The position numbers and the translations under genes were made by a program. Positions 35,438 to 43,337 of a DNA stretch of 64,000 bases are shown here, one piece after another. Numbering within the stretch: the first letter of the stretch is position 1; each line of letters opens with the position of its first letter. The notes under the pieces were generated by a model. That model was not told the DNA's origin, did no database searches, and saw only the letters and a program-made list of their open reading frames with translations. The DNA comes from CAIVAT01 sp037128705 (GTDB lineage: Bacteria; Bacteroidota; Bacteroidia; Bacteroidales; FEN-979): contig JBAXVX010000024.1 in NCBI GenBank assembly GCA_037128705.1, positions 1 through 64,000 on the forward strand. Direction: 5' to 3'.

Positions 35438-37480
35438 ATGGAAAAGGTTAACAAATCAGAAGATCACCTTCATTTTTCACAATTGGCCGCCTATGGAGCG
35501 GGAGGTATTATTCCAATTGCCCTATTCAATATAGCTGGTATCCTCGTTGGGTTGATGGGTAATATAAGTTTGGGACTGAGCGCCTTTTGGCTTGGAGCTA
35601 TTTTGATCGTTCCCCGTTTGTGGGATGCCCTTTCCGATCCTTTCATCGGCCATCTTTCTGACAATACCCGGACCCGCTGGGGACGCCGGCGTCCCTATTT
35701 GCTGATTGGCGGAATACTCGTTGCAGTTTTTTTTGTGGTCATCTGGTGGATTCCAAAGGGAGACATGGTGCGTACCTGGTTCCCGTCGGATACGGGCTTC
35801 CAATGGTTTCAGCTTTGCTATATTCTTTTTTCCCTGCTGCTGTTCTTCACTGCCGTTAATCTTTTCGAGATCCCTCACGGCGCTCTGGGCATGGAGATGA
35901 CCACCGATTACCATGAACGCACCCGTTTGTTCAGCGCCAAGAGTTTTGTCGGCAATTTGTTTGCCATGGGGACACCCTGGCTTTTTGCCCTCGCCAGCAT
36001 GGAAATTTTCAAAGGCCCCGGAGGAAATGAAGCCGATGGCATGCGTTACGTTTCCCTGGGGATCGCTGCGTTTCTGATCCCGCTCTCTTTCTGGTGGTTT
36101 TTCAAATTACGTGAACCGGGATTTGTAAAAGCTGCAAAGCATGAAAAAACACCCTTCTGGCAAGACATGAAACGTACCACCGGCAACCGGAACTTTATCA
36201 TGCTGACGCTGACGATCTTCACATTGGCCATGGGCTTTAATTTCGTCCAACTGATAGGATCATATATCCCTATTTTTTATGTTTTCGGGGGAGATAAGGT
36301 TGCCGGAGCTTACCTGCTCGCGATCAACGGGATGATCTGGGCCATCACCGGGGTACTGGCCGTATTTCCCCTCAACTGGATCAGCCCGAAACTGGGTAAA
36401 AGAAATACGCTGACCATTGCTATTTTACTCATGTGTCTTGCACAACTATCTAAAATTGTATGCTATAACCCTTCACATCCTTACCTGATCATCATCCCCA
36501 CGGTTCTTCTTTCTGCCGGCATGCTGTTTTTCTTCACCCTTGGATCTTCCATGGTGGGCGATATCTGTGATGAAGATGAATTAAAGACCGGGTATCGTGC
36601 AGAGGGCAGTTATTACTCGGTATTCTGGTGGTTCATCAAAATGGGATCTGCCCTGGCCAGCTTTGTAACTGGTGTGTTGATCGTATTTACCATGTTCGAT
36701 GAAACCCAGGTAACCAGGGTCGATAAGATCCAGGGTAGCATCCGGGAGATGCGCAGCACAGTTCAGGCATGGCATGGATACCAGGGTCTTCCCGGCGCCG
36801 GCAATGAATGGCTGGAGAAAACGAAAACAAAGACCTCGGAAGCACTCAGTGAGTCAAAGGAATATTTAACCTACCTGGAAAAGGAATCTTTGAAAAGCCA
36901 GGACGGGGCCAACATGAACCTTCCCGGATATCAGAAAATGAGGCATGATGAACTGTTCAATGCGGCCTCCTTAACCAAAACAACCCAGGCAGAGCTCGAA
37001 CGGCTGAAGTTGTATATTGAAAAATCCGGGTCCGGGGCATCAGCTTCTTCGATTGACTCCGTCATCAGGCAAGCCATTCCCCTTACGATTCAAACCAAGA
37101 TCATCAAGGCCAGGATGAACTCATTTGAACTCATGTCACGACTGGAAGATAAATCAATCGACACAAAAAAAAGCAAGGAGCATTATAAAAAACTCATCGA
37201 GGAGATCACGGGAGTGAACAACCGCATCTCAGCCCTGAATATGAATTCAACCCCGGATGCACTCGATAAAGAACTCGCCGTCATCGAACAGGAGATCATG
37301 CCGCTTACTCAGCAAACACCTTATACCCTTTTAATGATGCGGGTGGTTGAAATAGGTCTTCCGCTGCTGTTAAGCATCTTTTCAATTTTCTTTCTCCTTC
37401 GTTACTCTCTTACTGAAAAGCGCAGCCATGAGATCAAAGATCTGCTGAAGCAGAGAAGTTTGGAAAAAGTTAAAGAGTAA
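35438..37480 (+). CDS. GPH-family (MFS) glycoside importer with a large helical insert
   Basis: This 680-residue inner-membrane protein carries GPH:cation symporter signatures: 'PRLWDALSDPFIGHLSDNTRTRWGRRRPYLLIGG' after helix 2, 'EIPHGALGMEMTTDYHERTRL' and 'GDICDEDELKTGYRAEGSYYS'. Family members are usually about 450-500 residues. Here ~200 charged, helix-forming residues (~432-630, Lys/Glu/Ser-rich, coiled-coil-like, without transmembrane stretches) are inserted between helix 11 and the last helix ('VVEIGLPLLLSIFSIFFLL'). With cytoplasmic termini this loop would face the periplasm. The gene is 13 bp after the (alpha/alpha)6 enzyme and just before the cytosolic GH35/GH94 pair, so it probably imports beta-1,2-glucooligosaccharides. 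The role of the insert is unknown. Confidence 0.85.
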   Translation: MEKVNKSEDHLHFSQLAAYGAGGIIPIALFNIAGILVGLMGNISLGLSAFWLGAILIVPRLWDALSDPFIGHLSDNTRTRWGRRRPYLLIGGILVAVFFVVIWWIPKGDMVRTWFPSDTGFQWFQLCYILFSLLLFFTAVNLFEIPHGALGMEMTTDYHERTRLFSAKSFVGNLFAMGTPWLFALASMEIFKGPGGNEADGMRYVSLGIAAFLIPLSFWWFFKLREPGFVKAAKHEKTPFWQDMKRTTGNRNFIMLTLTIFTLAMGFNFVQLIGSYIPIFYVFGGDKVAGAYLLAINGMIWAITGVLAVFPLNWISPKLGKRNTLTIAILLMCLAQLSKIVCYNPSHPYLIIIPTVLLSAGMLFFFTLGSSMVGDICDEDELKTGYRAEGSYYSVFWWFIKMGSALASFVTGVLIVFTMFDETQVTRVDKIQGSIREMRSTVQAWHGYQGLPGAGNEWLEKTKTKTSEALSESKEYLTYLEKESLKSQDGANMNLPGYQKMRHDELFNAASLTKTTQAELERLKLYIEKSGSGASASSIDSVIRQAIPLTIQTKIIKARMNSFELMSRLEDKSIDTKKSKEHYKKLIEEITGVNNRISALNMNSTPDALDKELAVIEQEIMPLTQQTPYTLLMMRVVEIGLPLLLSIFSIFFLLRYSLTEKRSHEIKDLLKQRSLEKVKE

Positions 37481-37530
37481 CAAGGTAACAGGGTGACAGG
37501 GTAACAAGGGAACAAGGTAACAGGGTGACA
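37475..37530. repeat. Seven tandem 8-bp repeats (consensus RGGTRACA) filling an intergenic gap
   Basis: The run GAGTAACA, AGGTAACA, GGGTGACA, GGGTAACA, AGGGAACA, AGGTAACA, GGGTGACA starts inside the last codons of the transporter gene and supplies its TAA stop. It ends 1 bp before the ATG of the GH35 gene. Inverted copies of the same unit lie after the GH94 gene at 43310-43333. Confidence 0.9.
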
Positions 37531-37531
37531 A

Positions 37532-39961
37532 ATGAAATTTAGCATTAAGGAAGACAATTTTTATCTGGATGACCAGAAGGTTTTTCTCAATTCGGGGGAG
37601 ATTCATTATTTCAGAATTAAACGTGAACTGTGGGACAAACACCTGGAAGCAGCGGTCGAAGCCGGGTTGACAACTGTAAGCAGCTACGTTCCGTGGGCAT
37701 GGCATGAACCTGAGGAATCCGTTTTTGATTTCGACGGCAGCAGCAGTCCTGAACGTGACCTGATAGGATGGCTTCAGCGATGCCAGGCCCATGGACTGAA
37801 TTGTATTGTAAAACCGGGCCCGTTCATTCTGGCCGAATACCGTGGAGCTGGTTTGCCCGACTGGTTTATGGACCGGTATTATGATGAGGTTAAAATGCGC
37901 AGCAGGAAAGGAGAAATTGTTCAAAGCGACGGAGTCAGCCTGTTCAACCGTGATTATCTTGAGAAGGTAGGCCTGTGGTATGACCAGATCATGCCCTTCA
38001 TCAGCCAACGGGAGATATCTGTTGGCGGCCCGATCATCATGATGCAGATCTGCAACGAGATCGGCGTATTTTCCTGGCTGGCCCGTCAGGCCGATTATGG
38101 CAATGCGGTTAAGGATCGATTTATTGCTTATCTCACCGGGAAATATACTTCTGTTGATGAACTGAATAATTTATGGGGGACAGGTTATCCTGACTTTGCC
38201 GGGGTTGAACTTCCTCCCGACGGCAGACTTCCCTATGCCTCCAGGGGCGATCGTGGCAGGGATTATGAATGGCACTGTTTCTGGAGAACCTATTACGGCG
38301 ACTACCTGAAGATGCTCACCGCAATGACCAGGGAAAGAGGGGTGAAGGTTCCGTTGTATCACAATCTTCCGGGTTGGATTTATGGAAACGGCTATGAATT
38401 TCCTGTCAACATCACCATGTATGACAATCTTTTTGGTGACAGGAGTGAGATCCTGTTCGGGGTTGATCATATTCCCGAATTCGTTTCATACCGGAATCTG
38501 CATGATGACCGGATCATCAATGATATCACGCATGCCATGCAGGGGAATAAACCGGCGTTTGCAGCAGAATTCCAGTGTGGTTCCAGGGAATATCATGTGG
38601 TGACAAATCCACGTGAACTGGAACTTTTCTACAAAGCCAGCATAGCCAACGGGCTTACAGGCTGGAACTATTATATGTTCTCGCAGGGTCGCAATCCAAG
38701 GCACAAGGGCTATTCGGGGGAGACCTTTTACTGGTTCAACCCGCTAACGCCCGAAGGCGAGCGAACCAGTGCCTTCCCAATGGTGAAGCGGATGAATAAA
38801 ATTGTCAAAACATCAGAACGCCTCATCGTTAATGCAAAACGAAAAGCCGAAGTGTGCGTACTTTTCTATCCTCCCTATTATGCAACCGAGCTGGAACGAC
38901 CGGTTGACGCGGCATGTGACCTTCAGTTCATCCCTTCCGCGATCCGCAGGCCGGCTTTTTTCGACGGTTTACTGAAGGCCCTCCAGGTACTGAATGTCGA
39001 TTATGACATGATCGATTTGAGCAAAGCTTCACCGGATACACTGGGCCATTACAAACAGGTTTGGGCTTTCGCCACGGACGAGATGAATGCCAGGGATCAG
39101 CAGGTAATCGTTGATTATACCAGGGCCGGAGGCAACAGCGTTCTTTTTCCTTATCTGCCAGATCGTGAAATGTCGCAAAGTCCCTGCACCATCATTCGTG
39201 ACGCACTCGCGGTCTCCCCCTCCGGACAGGATATGATTGATTCACCCCTGGTGGATATTTACGACCACAAAGATATCAAGTGTGCCAATCCGCAGATCAT
39301 CTATGCTGAAAAATCTTTGTCCGGAGCAGAGGTTATCGCCCGGAACATTTCCGGCCATGCATGCGGATTCAGCAAAGAGCTCGGATCAGGCTCGCTGATC
39401 CACCTTGGAACCTGGATAGGGTTCGACACGGAAGGAGATAAACCGGTTTATGAAACGATCCTTGGAAAATCCGGTGCAAAACTCAGGCAGTCCTCGGCAG
39501 GAAATGAGAACATCATCGTAAGGGAACGTTTTACAAAGGAGGGTTCTGCCATGCTGTTCATTGGAAATTACTACAACGAAGAACAGGCAGGAAATATAAC
39601 CTATAGCCATCCGGCAAGCGGTGAATCAATCTCCATTCCTTACACCCGGAATGAAATACTATGGCCTGCGCTTTATGCTGTTTTAACGCCGGTGTGCCTG
39701 GCGGTCTCTGACGGATTAAGAATTCTGCACAGTACCTCGGATATTCTCGGTGTGACAGGTTTTGAGGATCAGCTTGAGATTACCCTGTCGGGAGACCGTG
39801 ACCTGGCCGGGGAGATCGTGTTTGAAGGGAAAAATGTTGGTATTGTCAAATCTGCAACCATGGATGGCGAAGCGATTCAAATGGTTCGTGACGGAAAACG
39901 TGTTGAAATCAACTACTGTCATAAGCATAAAATGGAAATGATACTGAATATCAGGTTATGA
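37532..39961 (+). CDS. GH35-fold enzyme, probably a cytosolic beta-1,2-glucosyltransferase
   Basis: The 809-residue protein has no signal peptide. The GH35 barrel (~1-390) shows 'LNSGEIHYFRIKRELWDKHLEAAVEAGLTTVSSYVPWAWHEP' and 'CIVKPGPFILAEYRGAGLPDWFM', acid/base Glu176 in 'MMQICNEIGVF' and nucleophile Glu346 in 'AFAAEFQCGSREY'. Beta-rich accessory domains follow (~430-809). Most GH35 enzymes are beta-galactosidases. However, a GH35 homologue from an Ignavibacterium beta-1,2-glucan cluster is a beta-1,2-glucooligosaccharide glucosyltransferase. The neighbours here (GH144, GH94 of the phosphorylase type, an importer) are the same kind, so disproportionation of sophorooligosaccharides fits better than galactosidase action. 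It overlaps the GH94 start by 4 bp (ATGA), implying coupled translation. Confidence 0.75.
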   Translation: MKFSIKEDNFYLDDQKVFLNSGEIHYFRIKRELWDKHLEAAVEAGLTTVSSYVPWAWHEPEESVFDFDGSSSPERDLIGWLQRCQAHGLNCIVKPGPFILAEYRGAGLPDWFMDRYYDEVKMRSRKGEIVQSDGVSLFNRDYLEKVGLWYDQIMPFISQREISVGGPIIMMQICNEIGVFSWLARQADYGNAVKDRFIAYLTGKYTSVDELNNLWGTGYPDFAGVELPPDGRLPYASRGDRGRDYEWHCFWRTYYGDYLKMLTAMTRERGVKVPLYHNLPGWIYGNGYEFPVNITMYDNLFGDRSEILFGVDHIPEFVSYRNLHDDRIINDITHAMQGNKPAFAAEFQCGSREYHVVTNPRELELFYKASIANGLTGWNYYMFSQGRNPRHKGYSGETFYWFNPLTPEGERTSAFPMVKRMNKIVKTSERLIVNAKRKAEVCVLFYPPYYATELERPVDAACDLQFIPSAIRRPAFFDGLLKALQVLNVDYDMIDLSKASPDTLGHYKQVWAFATDEMNARDQQVIVDYTRAGGNSVLFPYLPDREMSQSPCTIIRDALAVSPSGQDMIDSPLVDIYDHKDIKCANPQIIYAEKSLSGAEVIARNISGHACGFSKELGSGSLIHLGTWIGFDTEGDKPVYETILGKSGAKLRQSSAGNENIIVRERFTKEGSAMLFIGNYYNEEQAGNITYSHPASGESISIPYTRNEILWPALYAVLTPVCLAVSDGLRILHSTSDILGVTGFEDQLEITLSGDRDLAGEIVFEGKNVGIVKSATMDGEAIQMVRDGKRVEINYCHKHKMEMILNIRL

Positions 39962-42900
39962 AGATTAAAAATTCTCTTGGTTTATCTTTTGATTTTCTTG
40001 AAAATGGGTCTGTCAGAAGCATTGAGGTTGACCCGGTCAGGATAAGCCTCAACACTGCAACACCTTTTTCAAAATCCGGGTCAAACCTTTACCTGAGGAA
40101 AAGAACCAGCCCCTTTGAATTTACGGCGATCCTGGGACCCGAAAGCAACAGTCTGTTTACCATAAACGACCACGCGTATATTGCCAAAGGCAGCTGGGCT
40201 GGTCTTGATTACCTGTGTATCCTGCGCCTTTCGCAAAAAAGCCTCAGCTGGCAGTGGAGTGTGGATGTTAAAAACAACGCGGGGGAAAAGGTTGAACTGG
40301 ACCTGTTTTATGTGCAGGACGCAGGCTTGAAAACAATATCGGCCGGCCTGGTCAACGAATATTATGTGAGCCAGTATCTTGAAAGGCTCGTACTTGAAGA
40401 TAAAAACCATGGATCCGTCATTTGCTGCCGTCAGAACATGAAGGAATCTGCCGCCAATCCCTGGCTGATGATGGCATGTAAAAATGGGGGGTTGTCGGCA
40501 AGTGTGGATGGTATCCAGTTTTATGGTAAAACCTGCCGGGAAACGGGAATTCCGGAAGGACTGCTTTCCGACAGGCTGGGTGGTGAATATGCCGGTGAAT
40601 CCTCTGTTCTTGCCCTGCAGGAAAAACCGTTTTTCCTGGCAGCCGGCGATCACCATAAAAGCGTGTTCGTCGCAACCTGTGTCCCGGATCATCCCCTGGC
40701 AACATCTGAAGAGGATCTTACACGGTTATCCGAACTCATACCTGAGTTTGGGGATAAGAATCTATCCGTCGATTCAAACAAACCGGCAGTTTCTGAAAAA
40801 AACCGTTTCACCACATCGGGATTTTTGCCTGTGGACGATTTGAGTGATGCCGAGCTGGACCAGTTTTTCGGAAAGGAGCGGCGCCATGGCGAAGAGGAAA
40901 ATGGCCAGTTGTTATCCTTCTTCTGCGGTCAGAACAACCATGTTGTCCTCCGGTCCAAAGAGGTACTTGCCGACCGGCCGCACGCTCACATCATGCAAGC
41001 CAGGTCAGGTTTTGCCCCAGATGAGAATATAGTATCCACCACTTCCTGGGCATTCGGCATCTTCAATTCCCATCTTTCGCAGGGGAATACCAATTTCAAC
41101 GTTTTTCTTTCCATTTGTACCAGTCAGTTCAATCTTGAAAAAGAGACCGGACAGCGGATCATTCTGGAGATGGAGGGCAGGCAATACCTTCTCGGTGTTC
41201 CTTCGGCTTTTGAGATCGGGCTGAATCACTGCCGGTGGATTTATAAACAGGGCAACCACTGTTTCCAGGTACGAACCTGGACCTCCAAGGTCGCCCCGCA
41301 GATCAATATGGATTTCAAGGTACTGCAGGGGAATAAGGTGAACCTGATGATAACCCACGACTTTGACCTCCTGAATGGATGGAGCATCCTCCCGGGGCCA
41401 GGGGATGGTGAATTCGTAGCCAGGCCGGAAACAGGCAGCATGATCGCGGCTAAATTTCCACAGGCACAATTCAGGATGGTTATTCAGAGTCCCGTTTCCG
41501 GATTTAAAGCATGCGGGGATGAAGTACTGTACCGCGATCAGAAAAGCCGCGGGAGTTCCCTGTTCATTGTCGATGTCCGCGAAACATCCGGTTTCAGCAT
41601 GAGCTTCCTTGGCGAAGTGACCCATTCGGCCAGTGCGATCACCTTTGATAATGCAGAGGATCAATGGCTCTCCGATTGCCGGGATGGTGAGGCAGGCTGG
41701 AAGGAGTTGTGTTTAAACCTGGCACTGAAAGGCGACCAGGGAGATGTTGCTGCTCTCCGGGAGATCCTGCCATGGTTTGGCATGAATGCACTGACCCACT
41801 TTTTAACACCTTACGGACTTGAACAGTTCAGCGGAGCTGCCTGGGGAACGCGCGACATATCACAGGGCCCGTTAGACCTGTTGTTGTGCATGGAAAAATA
41901 TGATGCAGCTAAACAGATCTTGCGCACCATCTTCTCGAATCAGAATCCTGATGGCGGCTGGCCGCAATGGTGGATGTTCGACAGCTATTCAAATATCAGG
42001 GCCGGCGACTCGCATGGAGATGTGGTTTACTGGACCATCATTGCCCTCGGCAACTATATCAAAGTTACAGGAGATATCAAAATCCTCGGCGAGATTCTGC
42101 CTTTCTATCATGAAAAGGGGATCTCCCATGCTGAAACAGCACCCCTCAGCGAACATGTTGACAGGCTTGTCAAAATGATCATTGATTCATTCATTCGAGG
42201 CACTTCATTGGTCCCCTTTGGAGGCGGTGACTGGAATGATTCCCTGCAACCGGTCAGCAGGGAACTGGCACAGCGCATGATTTCAAGCTGGACCGTTGAA
42301 ATGAATTACCAGGCTTTCATGCAGTATCACGAGGTATATGCACGCTCAGGCAATACCGGAAAAGCCATTGAGCTGAAAGAAACCTGTGAAAAGATTAAAT
42401 CGGATTTCAATAAATACCTGATAAAGGATGGCGTGGTGGCAGGTTATGGTTTGGTTGAAGAAGACGGAGGGATCAGTGTACTGCTTCACCCTGCTGACAA
42501 CAAAACCAACATCCGGTACAGCATCCTCCCTATGAACCGGGGGATCATCAGCGGGATGTTTACCAAAGAGCAGGCAATGCATCACCAGGATTTAGTTGAA
42601 CAGCATCTCAAAGGTCCTGATGGCGCCCGTTTGATGAACCGTCCGCTCAGGTACAAGGGCGGAATTCAGACACTTTTTCAGCGGGCTGAAAGCAGTACCT
42701 TTTTTGGTCGTGAAATCGGGCTGATGTATGTGCATGAGCATATCCGGTATGCCGAGTCTCAGGCCCTGACCGGGAGAGCTGATGCCTTTCTCAAGGCGCT
42801 TCGCCAGGCAATTCCTGTCGGGTACAGGGATGTTGTGCCGTGCGGGGATATTCGCCAGGCAAATTGTTATTACAGCAGTTCGGATGTCGCATTTAAAAAC

Positions 42901-43302
42901 CGGTATGAGGCCGATGAGCTTTACGATGAAATAAAGACCGGGAAGATCATCCTGCGGGGAGGATGGCGGGTTTATTCGAGCGGCCCGGGGATTTATATTG
43001 CCCTGATTGTATCAAGGTTGCTTGGTCTGCGCGCTGAATTTGGAAATATAATCATCGATCCTGTGATTCCGTATGGTTTAGATGGATTGGAGGCTTCGCT
43101 CGCGTTCAAAGGGCACACGGTTATGTTCAGGTATGCGGTGAAGGAAAATTGTTTTGGTCCCAAAGCCATTTCCATCAATGGCAAACTGGTAAAATTTACC
43201 TGCGAGAATAATAAATATCGTCAGGGTGGGGCTGTCATACCGGTGGATCAGTTTTTGGCACAACTCGATCAGCAGGAAAATTTAATTGAAGTAAACCTAT
43301 AG
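39958..43302 (+). CDS. GH94 1,2-beta-oligoglucan phosphorylase
   Basis: The 1114-residue protein is cytosolic, with no signal peptide. The N-terminal beta-sandwich domains (~1-560) are longer than in cellobiose phosphorylases (~800 residues in total) and match the ~1,090-1,115-residue 1,2-beta-oligoglucan phosphorylases. The (alpha/alpha)6 barrel (~570-1040) contains 'QFSGAAWGTRDISQGPLDLL', 'NPDGGWPQWWMFD' and 'GGGDWNDSLQPVS', where Asp761 is the expected general acid, and 'QTLFQRAESSTFFGREIGLMY'. Phosphorolysis of beta-1,2-glucooligosaccharides would give glucose 1-phosphate and a shorter chain, which saves ATP. It is the last gene of the operon; an inverted copy of the 8-bp repeat lies directly after its stop. 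Confidence 0.85.
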   Translation: MKIKNSLGLSFDFLENGSVRSIEVDPVRISLNTATPFSKSGSNLYLRKRTSPFEFTAILGPESNSLFTINDHAYIAKGSWAGLDYLCILRLSQKSLSWQWSVDVKNNAGEKVELDLFYVQDAGLKTISAGLVNEYYVSQYLERLVLEDKNHGSVICCRQNMKESAANPWLMMACKNGGLSASVDGIQFYGKTCRETGIPEGLLSDRLGGEYAGESSVLALQEKPFFLAAGDHHKSVFVATCVPDHPLATSEEDLTRLSELIPEFGDKNLSVDSNKPAVSEKNRFTTSGFLPVDDLSDAELDQFFGKERRHGEEENGQLLSFFCGQNNHVVLRSKEVLADRPHAHIMQARSGFAPDENIVSTTSWAFGIFNSHLSQGNTNFNVFLSICTSQFNLEKETGQRIILEMEGRQYLLGVPSAFEIGLNHCRWIYKQGNHCFQVRTWTSKVAPQINMDFKVLQGNKVNLMITHDFDLLNGWSILPGPGDGEFVARPETGSMIAAKFPQAQFRMVIQSPVSGFKACGDEVLYRDQKSRGSSLFIVDVRETSGFSMSFLGEVTHSASAITFDNAEDQWLSDCRDGEAGWKELCLNLALKGDQGDVAALREILPWFGMNALTHFLTPYGLEQFSGAAWGTRDISQGPLDLLLCMEKYDAAKQILRTIFSNQNPDGGWPQWWMFDSYSNIRAGDSHGDVVYWTIIALGNYIKVTGDIKILGEILPFYHEKGISHAETAPLSEHVDRLVKMIIDSFIRGTSLVPFGGGDWNDSLQPVSRELAQRMISSWTVEMNYQAFMQYHEVYARSGNTGKAIELKETCEKIKSDFNKYLIKDGVVAGYGLVEEDGGISVLLHPADNKTNIRYSILPMNRGIISGMFTKEQAMHHQDLVEQHLKGPDGARLMNRPLRYKGGIQTLFQRAESSTFFGREIGLMYVHEHIRYAESQALTGRADAFLKALRQAIPVGYRDVVPCGDIRQANCYYSSSDVAFKNRYEADELYDEIKTGKIILRGGWRVYSSGPGIYIALIVSRLLGLRAEFGNIIIDPVIPYGLDGLEASLAFKGHTVMFRYAVKENCFGPKAISINGKLVKFTCENNKYRQGGAVIPVDQFLAQLDQQENLIEVNL

Positions 43303-43309
43303 GGAATCT

Positions 43310-43333
43310 TTTCACCCTGTCACCCTGTCACCT
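43310..43333. repeat. Inverted copies of the 8-bp repeat after the GH94 gene
   Basis: TTTCACCC, TGTCACCC and TGTCACCT are the reverse complement of the RGGTGACA units found before the GH35 gene. They lie in the 35-bp gap between the convergent GH94 and hybrid kinase genes. Confidence 0.8.
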
Positions 43334-43337
43334 TTTA

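Noticed and set aside
37382..38008. 208-residue open frame on the minus strand over the transporter end and GH35 start
   Set aside because: It is antisense to two well-supported genes, and part of its translation is just the 8-bp tandem repeat read backwards.
37532..39961. Naming the GH35 gene as a beta-galactosidase
   Set aside because: Both catalytic glutamates fit GH35, but the gene cluster and cytosolic location argue for beta-1,2-glucan chemistry, so the common name would mislead.
41005..41664. 219-residue minus-strand open frame inside the GH94 gene
   Set aside because: It is a codon-bias shadow of a strongly supported coding region; no family motif and no start context.
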